Below, in pieces: positions 1 through 7,065 of a stretch of DNA of 12,154 nt (positions are counted from its first letter, which is position 1; each line of letters starts with the position of its first letter). This DNA is from an uncultured Campylobacter sp. Its GTDB lineage: Bacteria; Campylobacterota; Campylobacteria; Campylobacterales; Campylobacteraceae. The notes under the pieces were generated by a model that worked only from the letters and a program-made list of their open reading frames with translations, did not search any database and had not been told where the DNA came from. The position numbers and the translations under genes were made by a program. Location: the NCBI RefSeq assembly GCF_938045205.1, contig NZ_CALIMY010000092.1, positions 1-12,154 on the forward strand, written 5' to 3'.

Positions 1-20
1 CGATCGGAGAAAAAGAGCTT

Positions 21-551
21 GTGCGCTTTCCGTTTCTTACCGCCTCGCTGCTGGCGCTGTTTTCGGGACTGGTAGAGGGCGTGCTGCTCTTCGAAAATCG
101 CTACTACATCGCGATCACCGCGGTGGCGTTCGTCGCTTTCGTCTTCTATCTACAGATCAAGCACAAAAAGTTTTCAAACAAAGCTTATAAAAATTCTGCT
201 GACGAAGGCTCTAAAAATTTAGATGAGAGCGCAAATTTAAAAGACGCGGATTTCGGCAGCGCAAAAGAGGCGCAGGAGCCGCAAAATAAAAGCGCCGCGA
301 CGAATGAAATTTTAAACTTTAAAAGCGGCGGCGAAATTTTAAATTCTCAAAGCGAGAATGAAATTTTAAACTCCAGTGGCGATCTCGGTGAAAATTTCGC
401 AAGCGGCACCGATGAAAATTCTACGCATCGCGCCGATGAAAATTCCGACGAAAATTTTAAAATTTCAAACGACGGCGCGAATGAAAATTCCGCGCAAAAT
501 TTCAATCAAGGCACTGAAAATTCCGCGGATGGCGCAAGGCGAGATAGATGA
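21..551 (+). CDS. Hypothetical membrane protein with low-complexity tail (possibly 5'-partial)
   Basis: I do not recognise a family. About 45 N-terminal residues form two hydrophobic segments (roughly residues 5-20 and 26-46) followed by a basic stretch (QIKHKK), so the N terminus is probably membrane-embedded with the rest in the cytoplasm. From about residue 55 to the end the protein is low-complexity, rich in Asn, Glu, Ser, Asp and Ala, with recurring EILN, DENS and ENF peptides. The underlying DNA from 191 to 523 holds about 15 RAATTY words. The GTG start at 21 has a GGAG at 6-9, a slightly long spacing of 11 nt. The frame is also open from base 3 to the window edge, so the gene could begin further upstream. 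Its TGA overlaps the ATG of the next gene by 4 nt, implying coupled translation. The membrane part could alternatively be the end of a larger permease cut by the window. Confidence 0.6.
   Translation: MRFPFLTASLLALFSGLVEGVLLFENRYYIAITAVAFVAFVFYLQIKHKKFSNKAYKNSADEGSKNLDESANLKDADFGSAKEAQEPQNKSAATNEILNFKSGGEILNSQSENEILNSSGDLGENFASGTDENSTHRADENSDENFKISNDGANENSAQNFNQGTENSADGARRDR
191..523. repeat. RAATTY-rich low-complexity coding segment (first gene)
   Basis: Reading by eye, RAATTY words start at 191, 215, 233, 307, 334, 341, 361, 392, 416, 440, 452, 460, 485, 497 and 518. They occur in two codon phases: one gives Asn-Leu, Asn-Ser or Asn-Phe, the other Glu/Lys-Ile-Leu/Ser. It is a dispersed word array rather than a strict tandem repeat. 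Confidence 0.75.
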
Positions 552-874
552 TCAAATCCGCGCTGATCGCGCTTGCGGTGATATTTTTGCTGCTTTTAAA
601 TTTAGCCAATCTGTTCGGCATGATAGACCTAGGCGGGCCGGTGCCTGCGATGATCTGGTTTGCGATCAGCTTCTACGGGGTTTTTTATCTATACAAATTT
701 TGCGGCGCAAAGCCAGTCGCGGCGCGGATCGGGATCTTTGCCGTAGCCTTCGTAGGCGGATTTTTCACGAGCGTTTTGTACTACGGATTTTTTAATTCGC
801 AAACTTTGGAATTTTCCTTTACATACGCCTTTTTCGCGGTGGTTTTTACGCTCGGCATCGGCGTGATTTTGTAG
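548..874 (+). CDS. Small integral membrane protein, unknown function
   Basis: This 108-residue protein is almost wholly hydrophobic. Four likely membrane segments are visible at about residues 4-24, 32-50, 59-80 and 86-107, with short loops and one Cys (FCGAKP, residues 51-56). No catalytic or binding motif can be seen and I do not recognise a family. The ATG at 548 lies in an ATGA overlap with the stop of the preceding gene, so the two are probably co-translated and may act together in the inner membrane. Unlike its neighbour, it has no low-complexity tail and stops directly after the last membrane segment. A reading frame crossing the junction in another phase (376-795) is Arg-rich and looks like a shadow. 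Confidence 0.65.
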   Translation: MIKSALIALAVIFLLLLNLANLFGMIDLGGPVPAMIWFAISFYGVFYLYKFCGAKPVAARIGIFAVAFVGGFFTSVLYYGFFNSQTLEFSFTYAFFAVVFTLGIGVIL

Positions 875-977
875 CGAGTTTTAAAATTTAGCGCCCCGCT
901 TAAAATTTCGCCGCCGAAGCTCAAAATAAACTCGCGCGATTTTGTAGAATTTTAAAATTTATCCGTGCGGGTTAAAT
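875..977. other. Convergent intergenic gap, no clear terminator
   Basis: This gap lies between the converging small membrane gene and rodA. It contains four RAATTY words, two of which flank AGCG-CCC-CGCT near 890-900 and could extend it into an imperfect hairpin, but no T-run follows. I see no convincing intrinsic terminator for either direction. Confidence 0.4.
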
Positions 978-2084
978 CTACATCCTGATCTTGTAGGTCT
1001 TATAGTTATCCTTCATCCTAAACGTCAGTAAATTTTGTAAAATTCCAAAGAGGATCATAAAGGTGATGAAGCTGCTGCCGCCGTAGCTGAAAAACGGCAG
1101 CGGTACGCCCACGACGGGCGCGAAGCCCACCACCATCGAGATATTGACGCCCGCGTAGATGAAGATGAGCGAGGCAAGCGCGCTCGTAAAGACCCGTATC
1201 AGATAATCGCTTTTAAAATCATAGTTTAGGCTCAGTAGATGCAGTATCAGCAGCGCATACAGCGCGATCAGCGCGGCAGCCCCCACGAAGCCGAAGCGCT
1301 CGATCGTATAAGCGAAGATAAAATCGCTCGTCGCAATCGGCAAGAATTTAAAGTGCGTTTGCGTCGCTTCATCCTTATCCTTGCCATAGATGCCGCCGTT
1401 TCCAATAGCGATGATCGCCTGCTTGACCTGGTAATTGGGCTCCTCGCTTATGAAATCGGCGATGCGCTTTTTTTGATAATCGTGCATGTTTTCGTACAAA
1501 ATCGGCGAGCTGGCCACAAAAACGATGATCAGCGTAAGCCAAATTTTTTTATCCACGCCGATGATAAAAAGGATCGCAAATCCCGTCAAAAAAAGTATCG
1601 CGGCGGTGCCTAGATCGGGCTCTTTCGCAATCAAAACGAAAGGCAGAAGTATGTAGAAGCTAAGGCGCAAAAAATCCTTCAGCCCGTAGCCGTTTTTCGG
1701 CGGCGGATTTTTATGTATCAGATACATCAGCATCAGGATAAACGCGGGCTTCATCACCTCGCTGGGCTGCAGCGTAAAATGCACGAAAGGGATCTCCAGC
1801 CAGCGCCTAGCTCCTAGCTTGCTAACGCCGAAAAAATCGACGCTGAGCAGCAATATGATGTTGATCCAATAAAATATCGGGATCAGATATAAAAATTTGC
1901 GTATCGGAAAGAGAAAAAATAGAGTAAAAACGGCAAATCCGACGCCAAAATAAACGACCTGCTTCGAGGACAGCACGTCGTTTGCCTCGCTTATTAAAAC
2001 GTATGAAAAAACCACTATCGGCACGATCAAAAAAGGTTGAATGAAATCAAAATATGCTAAAATCTTTTTGTCAATTTTAAACAA
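978..2084 (-). CDS. rodA: RodA (MrdB), SEDS peptidoglycan glycosyltransferase
   Basis: RodA is the SEDS-family enzyme that polymerises lipid II into glycan strands during cell elongation, working with a class B penicillin-binding protein (PBP2) in the inner membrane. The product has 368 residues, normal for the family, with about ten hydrophobic segments. Family hallmarks are present in order: LQPSEVMKPAF (105-115), KEPDLGTA (154-161), GNGGIYGK (228-235), FLPIATSDFIFAYTIE (247-262) with the Asp at 254 matching the essential extracellular-loop Asp of RodA, and GVPLPFFSYGGSS (326-338). The last motif separates RodA/FtsW from other membrane proteins; the lack of a long N-terminal extension and the SDFIF sequence favour RodA over FtsW. 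The start is TTG at 2084 (complement), supported by AGGAT six bases upstream. It is divergent from the pseudouridine synthase gene across only 52 bp. No low-complexity insert is present. Confidence 0.95.
   Translation of the reverse strand: MFKIDKKILAYFDFIQPFLIVPIVVFSYVLISEANDVLSSKQVVYFGVGFAVFTLFFLFPIRKFLYLIPIFYWINIILLLSVDFFGVSKLGARRWLEIPFVHFTLQPSEVMKPAFILMLMYLIHKNPPPKNGYGLKDFLRLSFYILLPFVLIAKEPDLGTAAILFLTGFAILFIIGVDKKIWLTLIIVFVASSPILYENMHDYQKKRIADFISEEPNYQVKQAIIAIGNGGIYGKDKDEATQTHFKFLPIATSDFIFAYTIERFGFVGAAALIALYALLILHLLSLNYDFKSDYLIRVFTSALASLIFIYAGVNISMVVGFAPVVGVPLPFFSYGGSSFITFMILFGILQNLLTFRMKDNYKTYKIRM
2055..2063 (+). promoter_or_regulatory. Candidate extended -10 for the 2137-10967 unit
   Basis: TGCTAAAAT fits an extended -10 (TGN plus TATAAT-like hexamer) inside the 5' end of rodA. 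It is preceded by A-rich tracts, in keeping with Campylobacter vegetative promoters that lack a strong -35. It would give a leader of roughly 65-70 nt before the TTG at 2137. This was found by eye only. Confidence 0.3.
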
Positions 2085-2090
2085 CGCTTA

Positions 2091-2095
2091 ATCCT
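2091..2095 (-). promoter_or_regulatory. Ribosome binding site of rodA
   Basis: On the complementary strand AGGAT lies 6 nt before the TTG codon at 2084. No in-frame ATG lies nearby, so this site decides the non-ATG start. Confidence 0.6.
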
Positions 2096-2125
2096 ATTAA
2101 AATTTTGACGTAAGAATAGCCAAAA

Positions 2126-2129
2126 AAGG
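2126..2129 (+). promoter_or_regulatory. Ribosome binding site of the pseudouridine synthase gene
   Basis: AAGG at the end of an A-run lies 7 nt before TTG at 2137. It supports the TTG start, which gives a complete S4 domain. Confidence 0.5.
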
Positions 2130-2136
2130 TATAAAT

Positions 2137-3720
2137 TTGGATAATCTAATAGCACAATGCAGCGAAAGGCTTGACGTTTTTTTAAGCTCGCAGCTTGGAA
2201 TTTCGCGTAACCAAATATCAAGCTTAATCAAATCCGCGGCAGTCAGAGTGAACGGAGCCGTGCAAACTAAGCCCGGCTACAAGCTATCTGCGGGCGAGCT
2301 CGTGCGTATCGACTACCCCGCGCCCGCGCCGCAGCAAACAAGCGAGGAGAGGCTAAACTTCGACGTTGAAATTTTATACGAGGATGATGATCTGCTCGTG
2401 GTGAATAAGCCCGCGGGCCTTACCGTCCACCCCGCCGCAAGCGTCAAAGAGCCCACGCTCGTGGACTGGCTCAAGTCTCGCGGCTATCTGCTTTCCACGC
2501 TCGGCGGCGAGCTTCGCGCGGGCATCGTGCACCGCCTGGATAAACTCACCAGCGGCGCCCTGCTCGTCGCCAAAAACAACGCCGCGCACGCCGCGCTCTC
2601 GGCGCAGCTAAGCGATAAAAGCATGGGGCGGATATACCTCGCGCTCATCGACCTACCGCTGAAAGAGCCCTGCGTGATCGAGCGCCCGATCGCTCGCAAC
2701 CCCGCAAACCGTCTAAAAATGGGGATAGTGCCCGGCGGACGCAGCGCAAAGAGCGCGTTTTATGAAATTTTAAGCGGAGCGGAACTAACGGAACTTCAAA
2801 ACTCCGCCGAGAGGTGCGATGAAATTTTAGGCGCGGGCGATGGTACAGCTGCGGGCACGGATAAAATTTCAGCCGCCGATAAAATTTTGGCTGCGAACGC
2901 AAGCGCAAGTAGAATTTCGGCTAAGGACAAAATTTTGGGCGATGCTATGGATAAAATTTCAATGGGTGATGCGGGTAAAATTTCAGCTACCGATAAAATT
3001 TTAGACGCAACCACAGATACGGGCAAAATCTCGGCTATGTACGCGGGCGGAGATAAAATTTTAAACGCTAGCAGGGACGCAGATATGAGTAAAATTTTAG
3101 CGACCGACGCAAGCGCGAGCAAGAACGCGGACATGGATGAAATTTTAAACGGCAGCGCAGGCGCGGATAAAATTTTAAATAGCCGCGCGGATAACGCGGA
3201 CGAAATTTCAAATAACTGCATGCGGAGCGCAGATAAAATTCCAAGCAGCCGCGCGGGCAACGCAGATAAAATTTTAACCGCCGATATGAGCGCGGATCAA
3301 ACCAGAGCCGCCCGTCTCACCGAGAATAAGGCTTTAAATTTTAAAAATCCCGCTCAAAACTATAAGCTGCCACCGATAAACCTAAAGAGCTTTAATCTCG
3401 TCGCGGCAAAGCTCTTCACGGGTCGCACGCATCAGATCCGCGTGCATTTAAGCTCGATAAATCGGCATATTTTGGGCGATCATTTATACGGATTTAAGAG
3501 CGAAAACGCTAAAATTAGCAGGATTTTGCTCCATGCCTATTTGCTCTATTTCATCCATCCGCGAAGCGGCAAAGAGGTGAAAATATGCGCAAATTTGCCG
3601 AGCGAATTTCTAAATTTTACGACAAATCAAAAGGTAAAGGATGAAATTTATGAAAAAATTTTACCGACTAACGTTGAGCGCTACTTTAGCGATATTAGCG
3701 GGTGGCTGCGCTATGTCTAG
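2137..3720 (+). CDS. RluA/RluD-family ribosomal pseudouridine synthase with large internal insert
   Basis: This enzyme converts uridine to pseudouridine in rRNA (family knowledge; the target site cannot be read from the sequence). An N-terminal S4 RNA-binding domain covers about residues 8-60. The catalytic domain has VVNKPAGLTVHPA (88-100), the catalytic motif HRLDKLTSG (132-140) with Asp135, and the C-terminal motif TGRTHQIRVHL (428-438). Residues of about 214-412 are a low-complexity insert of about 200 residues between two conserved segments; without it the length would be about 327, usual for the family. The insert is made of DKIL, DKIS and DEIL peptides with Ala, Ser and Asp linkers and falls in a loop before the TGRTHQIR strand, so activity is probably kept. 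The start is TTG at 2137. The C terminus overlaps the next gene by 71-80 nt. The position matches C. jejuni Cj1280c. Confidence 0.9.
   Translation: MDNLIAQCSERLDVFLSSQLGISRNQISSLIKSAAVRVNGAVQTKPGYKLSAGELVRIDYPAPAPQQTSEERLNFDVEILYEDDDLLVVNKPAGLTVHPAASVKEPTLVDWLKSRGYLLSTLGGELRAGIVHRLDKLTSGALLVAKNNAAHAALSAQLSDKSMGRIYLALIDLPLKEPCVIERPIARNPANRLKMGIVPGGRSAKSAFYEILSGAELTELQNSAERCDEILGAGDGTAAGTDKISAADKILAANASASRISAKDKILGDAMDKISMGDAGKISATDKILDATTDTGKISAMYAGGDKILNASRDADMSKILATDASASKNADMDEILNGSAGADKILNSRADNADEISNNCMRSADKIPSSRAGNADKILTADMSADQTRAARLTENKALNFKNPAQNYKLPPINLKSFNLVAAKLFTGRTHQIRVHLSSINRHILGDHLYGFKSENAKISRILLHAYLLYFIHPRSGKEVKICANLPSEFLNFTTNQKVKDEIYEKILPTNVERYFSDISGWLRYV
2765..3341. repeat. RAATTY-rich low-complexity insert in the pseudouridine synthase gene
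   Basis: Seventeen RAATTY words start at 2765, 2822, 2864, 2882, 2912, 2930, 2954, 2978, 2996, 3056, 3092, 3140, 3170, 3203, 3236, 3269 and 3336. All but the last are spaced by multiples of three, so each is read as Asp/Glu-Lys-Ile-Leu/Ser. At equal base frequencies fewer than one copy would be expected in this length. The conserved 2137-2760 part of the gene has about two. Confidence 0.85.
3163..3294 (+). repeat. 33-bp imperfect tandem repeat, about four units
   Basis: Units begin at 3163, 3196, 3229 and 3262; the last matches only in its first third. Each starts with Ala-Asp-Lys/Glu-Ile and spans 11 residues. Units 1 and 3 are the closest: ADKILNSRADN against ADKIPSSRAGN. Exact 33-bp spacing of four RAATTY words suggests expansion by local duplication. 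Confidence 0.7.
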
Positions 3721-4315
3721 CGCGCCTAGTGCAAGCGACGAGAGCCTTCCGCGCGTAGAGGGGGTTAGGACGATCACGAGCGACGATGAGATCGGGCTTG
3801 AGTGGCCTAGATACGACTCAAATACCGCCGTGTTGGGCTTTGTCGTCTACCGAGCGCCTGCAAGCGGCGGCGAAGCCAAAAAGATCGCCACTATCGCAGA
3901 TCCATACTCCACTCACTACGTAGATACGAGGCTGCAGCCGGGCACTTCGTATAAATACACGGTGCGCACATACGGCGCCAAGGGCGTTTCGGCTCCTTCT
4001 CCAGTCGCTATCGCAAGCACAGCGAAGATGCTAGAGTCCGTGCCGTTTGCGCAGGCGATCTACGGGCTTCCGGGCCGCGTTAAGATCATCTGGCGCCCGC
4101 ATCCGGATCTTCGCGTAAGCTCCTATCTAATCGAGCGCCGTCCTAAGGGAGGCGAGTCGTGGAGCACAATTAAAGAGGTTCGCGGCAGACTTAGCGCTGA
4201 ATATATCGACAATATCGATTATGGCGAAGGATACGAATACCGCATCACCGTCAAAACCGAAAACGGAGAGCTGTCCAAGCCTAGTGCAGTCATTGCCGCA
4301 GCGCAGGCAGAATAA
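3650..4315 (+). CDS. flpA: FlpA-like fibronectin type III lipoprotein (short form)
   Basis: In C. jejuni FlpA (Cj1279c) is a surface lipoprotein that binds fibronectin and aids host-cell contact. This product starts with a lipoprotein signal: MKKF, a hydrophobic core, then LAGGC, placing the lipidated Cys at about residue 20. Two fibronectin type III-like domains follow. The first runs from LPRVEGV to about STAKM and contains GLEWPRYD, PGTSYKYTVR and SAPSPV. The second runs from ESVPFAQAI to the end and contains VKIIWRPHPD, SYLIERR, EYRITVKT and SKPSAV. The stop comes directly after domain two; C. jejuni FlpA is about 410 residues with three such domains, so one domain and the tail are absent. 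I chose ATG 3650 because AGGA at 3638-3641 sits 8 nt upstream; ATG 3641 is the alternative. The next gene follows after 3 nt. Whether the short form binds fibronectin is unknown. Confidence 0.8.
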   Translation: MKKFYRLTLSATLAILAGGCAMSSAPSASDESLPRVEGVRTITSDDEIGLEWPRYDSNTAVLGFVVYRAPASGGEAKKIATIADPYSTHYVDTRLQPGTSYKYTVRTYGAKGVSAPSPVAIASTAKMLESVPFAQAIYGLPGRVKIIWRPHPDLRVSSYLIERRPKGGESWSTIKEVRGRLSAEYIDNIDYGEGYEYRITVKTENGELSKPSAVIAAAQAE

Positions 4316-4318
4316 AGT

Positions 4319-6388
4319 TTGCCAAATTTCATAACCCAAAGCGTGAGCCTGCCACCGCTGCCGATTAAGCTCGGCGAGGTCGAATTTTTAGAGACGGCGC
4401 GTGGCAGAAATCTGACGCTCGTGCGAACCAAAAGCTTTGATAGCGAGTTTTTTATCACCCTAAAGCCCAGCGGCGGCAAAGTGATAGTAAAGGGCGAAAA
4501 GATCACCAAGCCCGCCAAGATCGGCCATCTGCAGCGAGCGCTCGAAATTTTTAAAGAGCGTTTCTGCGGGCGGATCATCTCGCAGGCGTTTGCTTACAAA
4601 GACAGCTCGCTTACCGAAAAAACGCCGCTGATTTTGGGCGAGAATGAAATTTTATCCCTCGTAAAAAACTCTAAATTTAATAAAATTTTCATCGAGATCG
4701 GCTTCGGCTCGGGCAGACACCTGCTTCATCAAGCGCGCTCAAATCAAGACGCGCTGCTAATCGGTATCGAAATTTATAAGCCAGCAATCGAGCAGGTCGC
4801 AAAGCTAGCGATCCGCGAGGGGCTGCAAAACATTGCGCTGATTGCCACCGACGCGCGGATTTTGCTGAGCCTGCTTCCCGCAGGCTGCCTGCAGCGCGTG
4901 TTTTTGCACTTCCCCGTGCCATGGGACGACGCACCGCACCGCCGCGTCATAAGCGACGAGTTCGCCTCACAGATCGCACGCACGCTCGGGCGCGGCGGCC
5001 GCTTCGAGCTTCGCACCGACAGTGAGGAGTACTTCCTCTACGCGATGCAAAAACTCTCGCCTCTTGCACAAAAGTGCGGCGAAATTTCGCACTTCAAAAA
5101 CCGAGACGCCGCCGTAGCGAGCAAATACGAGGATAGATGGCGCAAAATGGATAAAGATATCTACGATCTGATCTACGAGAACAAAACCGCGGGCCTGGGC
5201 GAGCCGCAGCGGTTTGAGATGGAATTTTTAAAATTTGACGCGGCGGCAATCGCGCGAAATTTTAAAAATTCTACCTTCAAAGGCGAGGATTTTTTCGTGC
5301 ATTTTGAGGAAATTTTTTACTTTGACGCTCAAAAAAGCTTGGACGCGGACGGGATTTGCACGGCGGACGGCGTAAATTTAAGCGGCGCGGGCGAAGCGAT
5401 AAACGACGAGGCTATAAATTTAGACGCGACGCGCGGCAAAAATTTAACCGAGCGCGCAAGCACGGATGAAATTTCGTCAGGCGACGGCAAAATTTCAGCT
5501 ACGACAGCGGGCGATAAAATTTCAACTTGCGCGAACGCTACGCAAATTCTAAAAAAAGCAAGCGCTCCACTGAATACAAACCGCGTGGATGAAGCGGGCA
5601 CAAATTTAAACGAGGATCGCTTGAATGTAAGCTGCTTAAATTTAACAGACGGCGGCGTAGTGAGTGCGAGAAATACGACAAGCATAGGCGCTGCAACGAG
5701 CGCTAAATTTAGCCGCCCCGCCCCGAGCGAAAAGCGCGCTTTAGCCTGCGAGCAGATCGCAACAAAGCAAGGCGCACAGATAAACAGCGCAGCCGCTGCA
5801 AGCGATACACTAAACGCAAATGACCCGCTCGCAACAATCGACGCAAGCAACGCGCTAAATTCTAGCGGCGCAGAGGGGGCGCCTGCAGCTATCGACGCGA
5901 CAGGTGCGAGCGCTACACCTGCAACTATCGGTGCAATAGATGCAAACAATGTGCCGAATTTGGATGGCTCATTCGCGGTGACCCGTGCAGCAAAAGCAAG
6001 CGCCGCGCCTTGCAAAAATGAGCCGCAAGCCGAACTAAAAAACGAGCTAAACCGCGCTGTTAAGCCGCAAGCAGAATTACAAAATAAGTCAAATTCTATC
6101 AAGTCGCAAGTTGAGCGTCAAAGCGAGCCGAAGCGAGCCGAGCTACAAGCCGAACACCAAGGTAAATTAAATCGTGCCGAGCAGCAACAGCAAAGCAAGC
6201 CGTGCGCCGCCGAGCCGCAAGATGTGCTAATCCTGCTTTCGCTCGGTGCATTCGACTTTCCGCAGCAGTGTTTCATCCGCACAAACGCAAGCGGCACGCG
6301 CTACTTTATCCGCTGCCCGCTTCCTACGCGCGAAAACCACGCGGCACATCAAAAAATTTCGGAGATATTTTCACAATGGCAGAGATAA
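4319..6388 (+). CDS. trmB: TrmB tRNA (guanine-N7-)-methyltransferase with large internal insert
   Basis: TrmB transfers a methyl group from S-adenosylmethionine to N7 of guanosine 46 in tRNA. An N-terminal region of about 105 residues, present in Campylobacter TrmB, precedes the Rossmann methyltransferase domain. Motif I is FIEIGFGSGRHLL (124-136); acidic Glu151 lies in GIEIY; HFPVPWDDAPHRR (197-209) matches the TrmB FPDPW..KRH motif; LRTDSEEY (231-238) and KYEDRW (269-274) follow. Residues of about 337-635 are low-complexity, first DKIS/NLN peptides and then Ala/Asn/Ser- and Gln/Glu/Lys-rich sequence. The conserved end resumes at VLILLSLGAFDF (from 636). Removing the insert leaves about 390 residues, close to C. 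jejuni TrmB. The TTG start gives MPNF, the N terminus I recall for Campylobacter TrmB; its ribosome site is weak, so translation may depend on the gene 3 nt upstream. The end overlaps ftsE by 13 nt. Confidence 0.92.
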   Translation: MPNFITQSVSLPPLPIKLGEVEFLETARGRNLTLVRTKSFDSEFFITLKPSGGKVIVKGEKITKPAKIGHLQRALEIFKERFCGRIISQAFAYKDSSLTEKTPLILGENEILSLVKNSKFNKIFIEIGFGSGRHLLHQARSNQDALLIGIEIYKPAIEQVAKLAIREGLQNIALIATDARILLSLLPAGCLQRVFLHFPVPWDDAPHRRVISDEFASQIARTLGRGGRFELRTDSEEYFLYAMQKLSPLAQKCGEISHFKNRDAAVASKYEDRWRKMDKDIYDLIYENKTAGLGEPQRFEMEFLKFDAAAIARNFKNSTFKGEDFFVHFEEIFYFDAQKSLDADGICTADGVNLSGAGEAINDEAINLDATRGKNLTERASTDEISSGDGKISATTAGDKISTCANATQILKKASAPLNTNRVDEAGTNLNEDRLNVSCLNLTDGGVVSARNTTSIGAATSAKFSRPAPSEKRALACEQIATKQGAQINSAAAASDTLNANDPLATIDASNALNSSGAEGAPAAIDATGASATPATIGAIDANNVPNLDGSFAVTRAAKASAAPCKNEPQAELKNELNRAVKPQAELQNKSNSIKSQVERQSEPKRAELQAEHQGKLNRAEQQQQSKPCAAEPQDVLILLSLGAFDFPQQCFIRTNASGTRYFIRCPLPTRENHAAHQKISEIFSQWQR
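5222..6223. repeat. Low-complexity insert of trmB, RAATTY-rich in its first half
   Basis: RAATTY words start at 5222, 5231, 5257, 5266, 5310, 5374, 5416, 5440, 5469, 5490, 5517, 5544, 5602, 5638, 5705, 5857, 5956 and 6091. The first five lie in conserved sequence at the insert edge; the insert proper is about 5327-6223. After about 5710 the words thin out and the coding turns to Ala/Ser/Asn and then Gln/Glu/Lys-rich stretches such as KPQAELQNKS. Confidence 0.75.
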
Positions 6389-7065
6389 CGGACGATTACA
6401 ACATCATCACCGCAGCGGGCCTCACGCTAGGCTACGAAAAGGCGGGCGCGGTCATCCAAGACGCGAGCTTCGGCATCGGCGCGAAGGACTTCGTCATCAT
6501 CACGGGCAAGAGCGGCAGCGGCAAATCCACGCTGCTTAAGTCCTTCTATGGCGGCATCGACATCATCGGCGGCGAGCTGAACGTCTGCCTGTGCGATCTA
6601 AAAGGCATCACGAACTCCGATCTGCGCACCCTGCGCCAGCGTATCGGCATTATCTTTCAAAACTACCGCCTGATCAACGAATGGACGATCGAGCGCAACA
6701 TAATGCTTCCGTTAATGATAATGGGCTACAATCAGCAGGTCTGCCAAGACCAAGCCAAAAAGCTACTGCGCCACGTCGAGCTCGGGCATAAGATGGGTAA
6801 GTACCCGCTCGAGCTTAGCGGCGGCGAGCAGCAGCGCGTGGCTTTGGCGCGTGCGATGGCGCATAACCCGCGCCTACTGCTGTGCGACGAGCCTACGGGA
6901 AATTTGGACGACTACTCCAGCGCCATTATTTGGAATTTGCTGCGCTCTGCGTGCGAGTCGTGGAACGCCTGCGTCGTCATCGTGACGCACAAAATGCCCG
7001 CCACGCTGCGTTTTAGGCACCGACATTTTGAGATTAAGGACGCTAAAGTAAATGAAATCGATTAA
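6376..7065 (+). CDS. ftsE: FtsE, cell-division ABC transporter ATPase
   Basis: FtsE is the cytoplasmic ATPase of the FtsEX complex, which couples ATP hydrolysis to activation of cell-wall hydrolases at the division site. The 229-residue product carries all ABC motifs: Walker A GKSGSGKST (44-52), Q-loop FQNYRLI (94-100), signature LSGGEQQRVALARA (147-160), Walker B LLLCDEPTGNLD (167-178) and switch His205 (VTH). The signature and DEPTGNLD are typical of the FtsE/LolD/MacB group; the downstream FtsX-like gene makes FtsE the right call. I chose ATG 6376, 11 nt after GGAG at 6361, because the frame upstream of it (open from 6202) only overlaps trmB in another phase and gives a non-family N terminus. 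It overlaps trmB by 13 nt and ftsX by 14 nt. No insert is present. Confidence 0.94.
   Translation: MAEITDDYNIITAAGLTLGYEKAGAVIQDASFGIGAKDFVIITGKSGSGKSTLLKSFYGGIDIIGGELNVCLCDLKGITNSDLRTLRQRIGIIFQNYRLINEWTIERNIMLPLMIMGYNQQVCQDQAKKLLRHVELGHKMGKYPLELSGGEQQRVALARAMAHNPRLLLCDEPTGNLDDYSSAIIWNLLRSACESWNACVVIVTHKMPATLRFRHRHFEIKDAKVNEID

Noticed and set aside
376..795. 139-codon plus-strand frame across the first two genes
   Set aside because: It overlaps both coupled membrane genes in another phase and has a basic, non-protein-like composition.
884..913. Hairpin terminator between the converging genes
   Set aside because: Only AGCG/CGCT pairs cleanly; the rest needs bulges and no T-run follows.
2796..3260. 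154-codon minus-strand reading frame opposite the pseudouridine synthase insert
   Set aside because: It is antisense to a repeat made of palindromic AAATTT words, so it yields mirror KILS/EILS peptides; there is no family resemblance or ribosome site.
3163..3294. CRISPR-like array
   Set aside because: The 33-bp units are contiguous without unique spacers, imperfect, and read in frame within a protein.
5329..6102. 257-codon minus-strand frame with hydrophobic translation opposite the trmB insert
   Set aside because: GC-rich low-complexity Ala/Ser codons leave the opposite strand free of stops. The flanking trmB motifs on the plus strand are clear and nothing supports an antisense gene.
6202..6375. 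N-terminal extension of FtsE
   Set aside because: The frame is open, but it is an Arg-rich shadow of trmB; the family N terminus and a ribosome site support ATG 6376.
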